Source of the DNA: Mesostigma viride
Taxonomy: Eukaryota; Streptophyta; Mesostigmatophyceae; Mesostigmatales; Mesostigmataceae
DNA length: 64,000 nt
NCBI GenBank assembly: GCA_009746045.1
Contig: RPFO01001239.1
Coordinates: 20,001 to 84,000 of the forward strand
Reading direction: 5' to 3'
Below are positions 42,706-52,931 of this stretch, piece by piece. The notes below the pieces were generated by a model. The model had not been told where the DNA came from. It was given only the letters and a program-made list of their open reading frames with translations, and did no database searches. Position numbers and translations under genes: made by a program. Numbering within the stretch: the stretch's first letter is position 1; each line of letters begins with the position of its first letter.

Positions 42706-44090
42706 TTGGAGGAACGCATGCTGAAGCAGAAGCGTCGCATGGTGAAGCACGCTCGCAAGACAGCAGTGCGGGGACCACTTGGGGAGGCGGTAAGAGCCGA
42801 ATTCGGCCTTGAGCCGGAGGAGGACGTTTCTGCTTCACAAATATTTTATTACCTTTCCCAACCTATAAGAAGACGATTGTTAATCGTGATGGTTCAGCAG
42901 CACGCACGCGTGTCCACCGCCAGCCAGGGGAGGCTGGCCCGTCCAACCTGGTAAACAGGGAGGACATCCTTGATCAACTGCAGCTGGCGCAAGCCATGCT
43001 TGAGTCGGATCACCCGCTGTCACCAGGGGAGCAGGGGGGGCTGGCAACCACGGTGGCCAGGCTAGTAGCATCGCTGAAGCCAGCCAAGAGAAAGGCTCAG
43101 GCTGAGGCGTGTGCAGCACGCCCCAAGCGCAGGAGGGACGAGGGGGAGGATGGCGGAGAAAGGGGGGGCGACCAGGGCGGAGTAGGCCCAGGGGACCAGG
43201 AATCTGCACCCGGGCAGCGAGCGGGAGGAGAGCAGCAGCAGCAGCAACAGCAACAGCAGCAGCAGCAGCCACCCGCAGGAACGACCACCACCAACACTAT
43301 GGCCTTGTGTAGGCCCAGGTTTGATCCCAAAAAGAAGGAGGATAAGTTGGTATTCCCGGGCTTGCCAGAGGGCCATACCCAGGATGAGGCTAGGGAGTGG
43401 TTGTTCAAGCTTTCCCATGCTTATGCTAGTGACAACATTCGTGACTGGTTTGCATCCCTACGTGCTTCCACACCCATTCATCAATCTGCCAAACCCATCC
43501 AACAGTTGGTACAATTGTATCAAAAACGTGCTAGCAGTGGGGTGGATGTGGCAGAAAATGTTTTGTGGGCACAGTTCATGGTAGACCTACGTGCACTAGT
43601 CACCACGGGTGAGCACGTAGAGGTACTCAAGGGCTTCCAGTGGATAGAGGCGTACAAGGTCAATAAACGTGACTATGTTAGTGACAGCAAGAAATATGTC
43701 ATGTACATAGAGGGGGATGAGGCTTCAATGATGCGAAGTACCTAGTGCACCTTTGGTTGCAAAATTAAGGCAGAACTGGATCCCACCACACTGTCAGTTA
43801 TACTGGCAGGTCTGAAGGACAAGTGGGAGGATTTCAGGAAAGCAATGGCCTATGTGCAGCAATGCCTAGAGCCTTTTGCTGATGCAGCCAAGGATATTAA
43901 GGTGAAGCAGGTCAAGGGGGAGGAAGCCTCAGGTACGGGGCTATCCAAGAATTAAGCAGATGCAGTCGCTGGTGGCCCAGGTGAAGGCGGTACTAGGGGG
44001 AGATAAAAATAAAAACAACAAAAGTGGGGGAGGTGGACAGAAGGGGGGGGGGAATAATAACAACAGAAAACAAAAACCAAGTGGGTGAGC
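42706..44090 (+). pseudogene. gag: Third copia-like gag, decayed
   Basis: Two frames read as one protein with a one-base loss near 42945: 42706-42954, then a frame open from before 42996 to 43745. The frame then passes an in-frame TAG (43743-43745) into KIKAELDPTTLSVILAGLKD and AMAYVQQCLEPFADAAKDIK, and ends in a Lys/Asn/Gly-rich basic tail after another shift. It includes a polyQ tract from CAG/CAA repeats. The middle is the helical Gag body typical of copia elements. No zinc knuckle or pol follows, because the sequence changes to repeats at about 44100. Confidence 0.7.
43232..43270 (+). repeat. CAG/CAA microsatellite (polyQ in the gag frame)
   Basis: About 12 consecutive CAG or CAA codons inside the third gag frame. 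Confidence 0.9.
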
Positions 44091-44330
44091 TAGTAGCAAG
44101 CCAGCAGGTGCCAAGCCACACTAGGAACTCAGATTTTGAGATTTTTCTCAAAACCCCTCAATTTTATCCCCCTTGTGAGATTTTTGGTGAGAAAAGTGAG
44201 AAAAATCTCAATTTTTTCCCACAAACACTAGCAAGAAAATCTCACGCGGGTGAGATTTTGGTGAGAAAAGGGGGTTTTGGTGAGATTGGGGTGAGAAAAA
44301 ACCCTAAAGTGAGAAAAAATGTGAGAATGG

Positions 44331-44460
44331 GTGAGAAAAAGTGAGAAAAAGTGAGAAAAAGTGAGAAAAAGTGAGAAAAAGTGAGAAAAAGTGAGAAAAA
44401 GTGAGAAAAAGTGAGAAAAAGTGAGAAAAAGTGAGAAAAAGTGAGAAAAAGTGAGAAAAA
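44331..44460. repeat. GTGAGAAAAA decamer array, 13 perfect copies
   Basis: Thirteen identical 10-bp units, preceded by diverged GTGAGA/GTGAGATTTT-type units from about 44150. Long frames across it are low-complexity Ser/Leu/Phe/His peptides and not genes. Confidence 0.97.
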
Positions 44461-44529
44461 GTGAGAAATTTCTCACCAAGAGTATAACACAAGAAAAATC
44501 ATGAGTCAACATGGTGAGAAATTTCTCAC
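44461..44529. repeat. Two copies of a 16-bp perfect palindrome
   Basis: GTGAGAAATTTCTCAC occurs at 44461-44476, directly after the decamer array, and again at 44514-44529. Both copies are followed by a near-identical ~30-base segment (CAAGAGTAT...AAAAATCATGAG). Confidence 0.9.
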
Positions 44530-45186
44530 CAAGAGTATCACACGAAAAATCATGAGCTTTATTTCATTAGTCATCAATGTGAAAATAAACTCAGCGCCAC
44601 ATGATTAATTAAACTCGTGCTCCCGTTGGGTCACGGAGCACCGAAGTGCTTTTAATCCCTGTGTGTGCACAACAGGAAGGGCAGAGACCCCCTTTCTCCT
44701 TCATGCCAAAGGCATGTCGCAGCTGCTATTGGACCCGATAAACGATCCGGCAATCTGTGGGTGCAATAAGACCCATGTGAGCATATCATAACAGGTGGGT
44801 GGGCAAGTAATCTGAGCGTAGCCATGACGTAGCATGGTTGTACAAGGACTAAGCTAAGGCTATGGCTGGTTGTGTACCGTGTGTTAGCGGTGCACGTGAC
44901 TAGGTATAATGGCTCAGCTAGGCAAACATTCTAGGCATGGCTGCCATGGCGGCAGAGACTACCAATGATTACAAGCTAGGGCTATTCTAGCTAGCCCGCA
45001 GGGGGCGTCCACATCTTGTGGTTGATCATCAGGTCCCTGCCCCTCCAGTACACCTTGGGACGTCAGGATTGTTGATGCCCAGCACGTTGAACGCGTTGTG
45101 TCAGCACAGCGATCCCCCCTGCATCCAAACAAAGGCACACCGATAACCAAGAAAAGAGTATGCAAATGTGTAGCCTTGTTCATTGA
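44530..45186. other. Spacer without recognised gene
   Basis: No gene seen. A segment at 44602-44640 (ACTCGTGCTCCCGTTGGG, then TCACGGAGCA) has a close relative at 62062-62104. Confidence 0.45.
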
Positions 45187-46057
45187 AATCCTCCTCCTGG
45201 AGTTGCCTCCAATTCTCCTGCGGATGCCACCGATGGTGCACGGACCATTGCGACTGCAGATTGGATTTTTTCCGTAAATCCCGGCATTATCTCCCGCGGA
45301 GACTTTCTCATCATCAAGAGACCTGCGGTGACGTGCGGGGAAGGCATGCCCTGGCCAGAGGAGCTCTTGGTGAAGGTCATGGATGCGTCTGCTGTTCTTT
45401 CACGCGGGACTGTGCATGACTGTTTCCGTGTTTTACTCACCCTCCTGGGAAGGGCAGTTTAACAAGCTCACGCTCACAGGCGGTGGGCCGGGCCTGACGG
45501 TGTCGGCATCGGAAATCATCGTTCAACACTGGACAGTTGGTGCATCAGGGCAGGCTGTCCACACTCCGTCGCTGACAGCAGCACGTAAGCTATCTCGTGC
45601 AACCCTCCAGGCCTTAGATGACCATCCACACGTGCACTTTGCTTGTTTTAAAACGCAGCAAGCTGCTGCAGCGACATCAAAAGCTGCATGTGCGGCACAC
45701 TTTGTTGAGCACGGGCTGCGCGCGCTGAAAGGGAGAAGGCTGTGCGCCTTGTGGGGTGCTGCCAAGACCCGTTTTCACGGGTGGGTCGCAGAAGTACATG
45801 AGAATGGCGGGGCTTTGAAGATCGAGACGGTTTGGTCCGACGGCAAGGGAGCGGCGTACACCACGTTGGAGGAAGTCTTAAAGTTCTTAAAGTTCATCTG
45901 CGGGTGCCCTCATGCGGCTAATGCCTTTGGCCGCGAAAAGTTTTTTCAGGATGGTGCCGCGGCCGACGCTGAGACGGGGGCGGAAGAGCCCCAACTTTCT
46001 TTTGTTATTGAGAGTAGCGAGAGTAGCGATGATGATGAGGAGGAAGCATGGGAATGA
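45187..46057 (+). CDS. Unknown protein with acidic C-terminal tail (possibly frameshifted)
   Basis: The frame from about 45187 reads through ATADWIFSVNPGIISRGDFL to about 45460. The frame starting within 45383-45420 carries on to the stop at 46055-46057. Together they would give about 280 residues. The second part contains SPSWEGQFNKLTLTGG, an Ala-rich helical middle (KTQQAAAATSKAACAAHFVE), and a Trp/His segment. It ends in a strongly acidic tail (ESSESSDDDEEEAWE). I recognise no family. The frame change is not the one-base loss seen elsewhere, so an intron or an old indel is possible. It is one of the few candidates for a non-retroelement gene. Confidence 0.45.
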
Positions 46058-46283
46058 TGGGGAATGTGTGAAAGCTTCGATCTAAGGAGTAAAGGCGGGT
46101 CTCTTTGTCCTGTCAAGCATGCTAGTCTTATTGCAAGAATGAAGCCCAACATGCCAACTGTCCATGCATGGTCATGTTGCATAATGGTGGGCATGAGATA
46201 CATGTGTTTGCTAGTGGCCATGTTTTACACGGAAATGGCTTTACGTTCAGTATATGTGATTCAATGACATGTGATTATTTTGG

Positions 46284-46615
46284 TTGATGCATGCAATATA
46301 CCCCATGATAACCAATGCACGTGCAAAGATGTGTGTTTATATGCAATTTTTGAGGTGGCACGGTGGCACTGCACGGTGGCACGGTGGCACGGTGGCACGC
46401 TGGCACGATGCCACGGTGTCACGAGCATGACTAGGTAACCCTTGCATGACCCATTACCCTTGATAAATCCCAATGGATAACCATTGTATGTGCAAATATG
46501 TGTGTTTATATGCAACTTTTGAGGTGGCACAGTGGCACGGTGGCACGGTGGCACGGTGGCACGATGCCACGGTGCCATGGTGTCATGAGCATCTAGGTAA
46601 CCCTTGCATGACCCA
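46284..46615. repeat. ~165-bp repeats with embedded GGTGGCAC octamers, block 1
   Basis: Two units (from about 46296 and 46466). Each has AAATCCCAATGGATAACC-like and GTGTGTTTATATGCAA blocks, a run of GGTGGCAC octamers, and CACGGTGTCATGAGCATCTAGG before the next unit. Frames on the minus strand give only Pro/Trp/His/Arg repeats. Confidence 0.88.
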
Positions 46616-47009
46616 TTAATTAATTAATTAATTAATTAATAGACACGTGACTGCGTCACGTGAGCATAAGTCCTCAGTGGGAGGGGAACATGGGATGGAA
46701 TGGATGGTATAAGCTATCTAGGTCCTAGTTACAGGGTTGTGGGCACCGCGGCCCGAATCGCTATGAATGCCATACTTGGTCACACGCGGAGCCCCCACAG
46801 GCTTGGGGGTGGTCTCCTTCATCACTACTTGCCATCTATCCTTGCGCACCATCTGCCTCCATATTACAGACAAACCAGGAGGCTGCCCGGGGGTGAGCCC
46901 GTCACGTCTAGTGTAGCACATGTCCATGCCGAGTCTATCACGAAAAGTCCACGGGTGGCGGCCCTGCCGCGCGCGGCCGGGCATGTATGTTTATGTAGGT
47001 GCATGACCC
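46616..47009. other. Unique segment interrupting the 165-bp repeats
   Basis: Starts with a TTAATTAATTAA run and a TCACGTGA palindrome, then GC-rich unique sequence. The repeat text breaks after TGCATGACCCAT at 46615 and resumes after GCATGACCCAT at about 47010, consistent with an insertion into the array. No ORF of note. Confidence 0.55.
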
Positions 47010-47420
47010 ATCCACCTACATAAATCCCATGGATAGCAATTGCACGTGCAAAGGTGTGTGTTTATATGCAATTTGAGGTGGCACGGTGGCACGGTGGCAC
47101 GGTGGCACGGTGGCACAATGCCACGATGCCACGGTGTCATGAGCATGTCTAGGTAACCCTTGTATGACCCATTACCCTTGATAAATCCCAATGGATAACC
47201 ATTGTATGTGCAAATATGTGTGTTTATATGCAACTTTTGAGGTGGCACAGTGGCACTGTGGCACGGTGGCACGATGCCACGGTGCCACGGTGTCATGAGC
47301 ATCTAGGTAACCCTTGCATGACCGATCCGCCTACATAAATCCCATGGATAACAATTGCATGTGCAAAGGTGTGTGTATATATGCAATTTGAGGTGGCACA
47401 GTGGCACGGTGGCACGGCCG
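47010..47420. repeat. ~165-bp repeats with embedded GGTGGCAC octamers, block 2
   Basis: Two further units and a partial one (about 47023, 47187 and 47335), with the same blocks as block 1. The octamer runs differ in length from unit to unit. Confidence 0.88.
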
Positions 47421-47540
47421 CCTACGAACTTCCCCTTCCTCAAAGACACTTGAAACTTTAAATGCATGAAAATGCAACTTTTATTAAAACTGAAGTACAA
47501 CTTGCGTAATGTTGTACAATTCCAGTTGTGCTTATTATAG

Positions 47541-48556
47541 GGGGCCGCCACGACCGCCAAGCACTTCGCCGACATCATCGCCAGGTTTGGCGCCCCCGCG
47601 GAGGTGGTAACCGACCAGGGCGGGGAGTTTCGGGGGGAGTTTCAGGAATTGTTGGATGCATGTCTCATTGACCACCGTCGCACTTCTCGGGAGCATCCTC
47701 AGGCCAATGGTTTCGCTGAGAGATTGGTGCAGACTGTCAAGCAGGCTTTGCGCAAGTGGAGCCTGCAGTCAGCATCATTCAATATGTGGGATCGTGAACT
47801 GGCGTGGATAGCCATGGGTTACCGGATGTCACCCCAAGAGTCGCTCGCCTGTTTCTCCCCGTATTTCCTGTTGTTTGGGCGCGCACCCTTGCTCCCCACG
47901 GAGACGCAGAGTGCACACCCCACCCCTATGGCGTTGGACAACGCCAATCCGTTTCTGGCTGAGGTTACCGCATGGGCGGCTACCTTCCGCAAGGTTATGC
48001 CCATCGCCATCAACAACTTGTTCATCGCTCAGCACCGAGATACCCTGCGCTACACTCAACGCTGGGGGGGCGCTTACATGGCCCGTCAGCTGCATTTTTG
48101 TCCGGGGCAGTTCGTATTTCTCCGCACGCAGCTGACCGACACTCTTGACGTGACTGCGGGGCCGACCATCTTGCGGATCGTCGCCATCAAGCTATCTGGG
48201 GTCGCCATTTTGGAGGGCGTCGACCGGGCAGTCGCACCACGGATAACGTAAGCAACCTCAGTCCGTGTTCGTTGACCAACTTATTGCCTGACCTCGCCCC
48301 GCACACGGCCAGGCGGGTCAAGGATGCACAGTGTCAGGTTTGCCATCGCGTAGACCATGCAGAGGGATACCATGTTGCTGTGTGATCACTGTAATTGTGG
48401 GTGGCACATGCACTGCTTGCAGCCAGCGCTCACCATGCACCGTGCAATGCCAGCGGGCCAGTGGTTTTGCCCAGTTTGTGTCGCTGCCCGTTTCGCAACC
48501 AGTAGCGTCACCATTTCCTTAGCTGCTGTGGTGTTGGCACAGTCGCTGGCCATGTG
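47541..48556 (+). pseudogene. Ty3/gypsy integrase C-terminal half followed by a PHD finger
   Basis: From about 47541 the frame reads AKHFADIIARFGAPAEVVTD, then the integrase motif DQGGEF (second Asp) and HPQANGFAERLVQ (Glu). It continues through YRMSPQESLACFSPYFLLFG to the GPTILRI...LEGVDR tail typical of gypsy integrases. A one-base loss near 48245 leads to DNVSNLSPC, then a PHD-type finger (48332-48479): CQVC, CDHC, WHMHC and WFCPVC, with another frame change inside. The last frame stops at 48554-48556. The 5' side is truncated, so protease, RT and RNase H are missing. The finger occupies the place of the chromodomain in chromoviruses. Confidence 0.85.
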
Positions 48557-48565
48557 AGGAACCCT

Positions 48566-48590
48566 GAGAGCGAGCGAGGGGGGGAATCAT
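48566..48590 (+). promoter_or_regulatory. Polypurine tract of the gypsy-type element
   Basis: GAGAGCGAGCGAGGGGGGGAA directly precedes ATCATGGGACAGG, the start of a segment repeated at 58910. Purine content and position before the LTR-like repeat support a priming tract. Confidence 0.65.
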
Positions 48591-48728
48591 GGGACAGGTC
48601 CTCACCCACCCCACAGGGCATGCAGTTAAGGCAGGCACGTCAGCTTAGCTCATTTGGGTTCTACCAATTAAGCTGAGTGGCCAGCAGCCATGGTGGCGCC
48701 GGAGATTGTGGCACGCAGACGCGACAGC
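48591..48728 (+). repeat. LTR remnant of the PHD-gypsy family, copy 1
   Basis: Starts TGGGACAGGTCCTC after the purine tract and matches 58910-59045 for about 135 bases with a few indels. Its continuation (GCGACAGCTGTC) resembles the sequence at 19852-19865. The right LTR boundary is unknown. Confidence 0.65.
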
Positions 48729-48872
48729 TGTCACGGACGCGAGCTATGTCATCCGGGCGCCCACTATGCACAGACCGGTGACGTGCGCAAGGAATTTGTT
48801 TTCTGCGCATTTTCGACAAAGGCTAGTGACCGGGGGGGGACACCAGCACTTGCAGCATAGGGGCAGGGGCAG

Positions 48873-48980
48873 GCGCGCCGGGCCAGGCACAGTCGGGCGC
48901 GCAGCACAAGAGCGGACGAAAGCGTACGTGCGCGCGCGCCGGGCCAGGCACAGCTGGGCGCGCAGCACTGAATTGAGCGG
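48873..48980. repeat. Tandem duplication of a ~63-bp GC-rich segment
   Basis: GCGCGCCGGGCCAGGCACAG followed by GGGCGCGCAGCAC occurs at about 48873 and again at about 48936. Confidence 0.8.
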
Positions 48981-49032
48981 ACGGCAGCACAAGTGCGCAG
49001 CGTCGAGAGGATCATACGCGAGTTACTAGACA

Positions 49033-49153
49033 GCTGGAGCTGGAGCTGGAGCTGGAGCTGGAGCTGGAGCTGGAGCTGGAGCTGGAGCTGGAGCTGGAGC
49101 TGGAGCTGGAGCTGGAGCTGGAGCTGGAGCTGGCCGCTGGAGCTGGAGCTGGA
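49033..49153. repeat. GCTGGA hexamer microsatellite
   Basis: About 16 to 17 consecutive GCTGGA units, then a CCGCTGGAGCTGGAGCTGGA end. Reading frames give Ser-Trp or Leu-Gln dipeptide repeats, not taken as genes. Confidence 0.95.
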
Positions 49154-49889
49154 CTTCAACAGCGCCGAGGCTATTGACAGGCCAGGTGTCTTTGTGGTGT
49201 AGAATAGCGGGTCAACGTTATGAGGGCTGGACAGAAAATGGAAAAGGGCAATTTGCTGTGCGGAGCCAGATGATTCGCTGGAATGAATGCGAAATCGCTG
49301 GCAGCCCTATACAAAGGGATTGCTTCTAGAAAGGAAAGATTAGCAGCAATGTTTGCTGGGCCACTCACACGTACGCGAGGTGTGAGCGTGCAGATTGTTT
49401 GAAGGATATTATGCTTCGACCTTGGCGGTCGTGGCTCAATGCCGGACATTCCCAGGGACAGAAATGCCGGAGTCTCTATAGGAGATGAGATCGGCAACAG
49501 GGTAGCAATTTAGATTTGTCGGGATGCCTTTTTGTTTTTGTTGGCATGTGTGGTAGAAAGCCAGGACGGCAACTGGAATGCGATTTTTGTTTCAATGCAT
49601 GGTTCAGTCAGGCAGCAAGATAGTTTTGGCATTCCTAGCTGGACTGACAAGTGTGGCGTGTGTCATGCGTGTGTCATGACGAATGGTTGGGTTCATAGAT
49701 ATAGTCGAAGAGGACTCTCACGTAGCGTGTAGTCTCTTCAAGTTTCTCGTTAGTGGCCTTCGCGTTTCTCCCTTTCCTTGGGAGCAAGGCCAGTAGCATG
49801 TCATGGAGCACTGCCTAACTGCGGGCTCGTGAGCATGGAGTGCATCGATATTGAGACTATCAATGTGTTGTAATTGTATTAACTTTCTC
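49154..49889. other. Spacer without recognised gene
   Basis: No domain, repeat pair or RNA gene recognised. Confidence 0.45.
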
Positions 49890-52224
49890 AATAGGTGCTG
49901 AAGCTAAGGTCCATTGGAGTGCCTTCCTACCAGAGAAACAAGTTTATTACAATAAGTGTGTGCAGGCTTTAACAGTTGAGCCTAGCCACACCCTCAAAAT
50001 CATTGTACAAGTCATTGTCAAGTTAGGCCAGTTCACCATGCTGGGGCCCAGCACATGCCCCCTTGGTCCAATTTTGTCCCCAACAGCAGCGAGGGTGGGT
50101 GGGTGGGAGCTGCAAAAAAGGCCTCCCTACGTTCACCACACCACTCTAAGTACGGTGTGAAAATGGAAAACAAAGCACATGTCTCAAGGCGCCGCGCCCC
50201 CCTCAATCAAGGGCGGGCACGGTTGCCAGTAGGCACTAGTACCGGCGCACCGCCGGTCCCTTTCTCTCTCTAGTCCTAAGTAACAACAAGCACCTAACAT
50301 GGTGTAGGTGACGTACGGTAGAGCTACGCTACAGGCGGCAGATCGGCCCCCTTTGAGCCCGCCGCAACATAACTATAAAATGAGCAGATAGCTCAGAAAA
50401 TAGGTGCTGAAGCTAAGGTCCATTGGAGTGCCTTCCTACCAGAGAAACAAGTTTATTACAATAAGTGTGTGCAGGCTTTAACAGTTGAGCCTAGCCACAC
50501 CCTCAAAATCATTGTACAAGTCATTGTCAAGTTAGGCCTGTTCACCATGCTGGGGCCCAGCACATGCCCCCTTGGTCCAATCTTGTCCCACATCACCATC
50601 TCTGGCCACCCAGGCCGTTTCCAGCCCTGGTGGTAGGAACGCAACCACTTGGAATGCTGGGCTCTTGTTGGCATGATGATGCCCCCCTTCCCGCCCCCGT
50701 GTGGCCGCTACGGTCTCCCGGCGGACGCAGGGCGGAGCCACATGCGTTCCCCTTCTTAGAGGGGCGCATCCCAGTGCTGCCGCTTTAGGACTTATGCCAC
50801 CTGGGAACGTCTCCAGCTCACCCAACCACCATCACCAGCCCACCGGCAAAGCCGCTGGGATTTCCCGTTGGTAGAGCCACTGCCACTGGCTCCATTACCC
50901 ACCATCGTGGTGATAATGATGGCTGCGGACCTCCTAGCGCCAAGGCTCACCATCGCCATGGTGTCACGAGCCTTGGCGCAGCCGCAGCCGAGTGGAGCTT
51001 TATTATGGTATATAATGCATTTTCTTAAAACAAAGCCGGACCGCACTGCCGGGTTCCATGCGCACCCCCCCTCGTGGGGGGCGCGTGAAAACGGCAAAGG
51101 CAAAGCGGAGCCCGCCGCCTTTGGGCGGGCGTAGCGGAGCCCGCCGCGTTTTCCAGCGCCCCCCGCGAGGGGAGAATTTTTTTCCAGGCTTGCCAGGCGC
51201 TGTAGCATTTCTTAACCAGATTTTTTGTAAGTGCGCATGAATACCCACGGTTTTCCGCAGCTTCCCACCTCTCCCTTATCGCCAAGGGCAGAAGGGGCCT
51301 GCTCGCCGGAGCGCCGAGAGGGTACAGAGTGCCTGCCGACCTCCCCATGCCGACAGGACCCCCCCCCGACCCACGGCAGCCGCTGCCTTTGCTGAAAAAC
51401 TGGGCTATGATGAAGAGCGCGCTCCTCCCACCAAGATTCGCTCCAGCCCCGCATCCTCCCCCAAACTCCCGTCTGGCCACAGGCCGAAAGATCGGGTCCG
51501 CTGTCAGGCTCCTGGTAGTTATGGGCTACCCTGGCACCCCGCGCTAGCCATCTCCACGTTTAAGGCAGATTCGCCTCCACCTGTGATTCTTTCCACCGTA
51601 GCCGCTGGCCCTGGCCTGTATGGCTCCTTCCCTGACGTTGTCCGACTAAAAACGCAGCTTCCCCAGTGTCAGGAAGCTGCTTGCCGCACCCAGGGGTAGA
51701 GGGGAATCGTCAGTGGGCCCAGCGCCGGAAATCACACCCTTTTACTCAAATCGTAGAGCCCCCCACCCAACAACCATTACCGTGGCCTGTAACGGTAGGT
51801 GGCGATCATAAAGACTTTTATTCCAGGCCTCTCCACGCCCGGAGAGGCCGATAGCATCGTCTTACATTCAGCGCAGCCGCCATAGCGGCCAGCCGACCTT
51901 GCCAGCAAATGCTGGGATCAAGTTGCGAAGCTGCAAAAAAGGCCTCCCTACGTTCACCACACCACTCTAAGTACGGTGTGAAAATGGAAAACAAAGCACA
52001 TGTCTCAAGGCGCCGCGCCCGGCCTCAATCAAGGGCGGGCACGGTTGCCAGTAGGCACTAGTACCGGCGCACCGCCGGTCCCTTTCTCTCTCTAGTCCTA
52101 AGTAACAACAAGCACCTAACATGGTGTAGGTGACGTACGGTAGAGCTACGCTACAGGCGGCAGATCGGCCCCCTTTGAGCCCGCCGCAACATAACTATAA
52201 AATGAGCAGATAGCTCAGAAAATC
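49890..52224 (-). mobile_element. PAT-like split-direct-repeat element 2 (non-autonomous, inverted)
   Basis: On the minus strand the order is A1 (52224-51929), interior (51928-50591), C1 (50590-50399), A2 (50402-50108), linker (50107-50082, GGGT repeats), C2 (50081-49890). A1/A2 (~295 bp) and C1/C2 (~190 bp) are near-identical within this element and diverged from those of element 1, while the plan is the same. The interior shares long blocks with element 1. No RT or recombinase is encoded. Flanks show no clear target duplication, as expected for recombinase-type insertion. Confidence 0.85.
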
Positions 52225-52380
52225 AATTAATTCCGTATTTGCGGCTTCATCATCAGACTGTGAAAAGTGTGTGTTGTGAAAGCATTGTTCTATAGCAGGG
52301 GAGGCAAAAGCATCGTCTTGCACCATCATCATTGTCGCAATTAGATTCAATGGTTGGAGCGTCTAGCTAACGCCCCAGCA
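52225..52380. other. Spacer; ends in target-site duplication CAGCA
   Basis: Short AT-rich stretch without gene. Bases 52376-52380 duplicate 58794-58798. Confidence 0.6.
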
Positions 52381-52931
52381 TGTTAAATAAAGCATCAATT
52401 ACAAGCTTAAGGAGTTGGCGAAGATCCTCAAAGATGATGGTAGTGGGTATTGTGCTCAGATCCATAGCCCGCAGCCCTTAGGCCCGTAGGTGCGCGCGCT
52501 CACATGGTGATTGCGCCCCAAAATGTAATGACGGCTGCCTTTGTGGATCATCACCGCAACGCATCAGCTCAACCACAAGACACACATACCGCGAACTGAA
52601 GCTATCAACGCGACGCCACAAAGTACCCAGAAATAGAGCGATACCACCGCAAGTAGTAAAACTGCACAAGTACCGGCGCGGCGCCACACACATCGGCCAC
52701 AGCCGAAAGTACTCAACTTCCGATCACTGACAGACTTCCGCCCACTCGATTAGTCACAATACCATATCAACACATAGCCCACATCAGCTCATCAAATACC
52801 AACACCAATCAACACAGACAAGATGGGTGAACACAAACTTGTATGAATTACCACCAGTTGGTTAATGCACCAATCAACACAGGTTGTTATAGGTTACCCA
52901 CCAATGTGACTGCGAGCCATAAAAGACAACA
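52381..52931 (-). repeat. Left LTR of the 52381-58793 element
   Basis: 551 bp, TGTTAAATAAAGC...AAGACAACA. AATAAA at 52385-52390 on the plus strand is near the terminus. Confidence 0.93.

Noticed and set aside
46261-47302. Minus-strand ORFs of ~100 codons in the 165-bp repeats
   Set aside because: They encode only Pro-Trp-His-Arg repeats from the GGTGGCAC octamer.
48764-49202. ORFs with Leu-Gln or Ser-Trp repeats
   Set aside because: Generated by the GCTGGA hexamer microsatellite.
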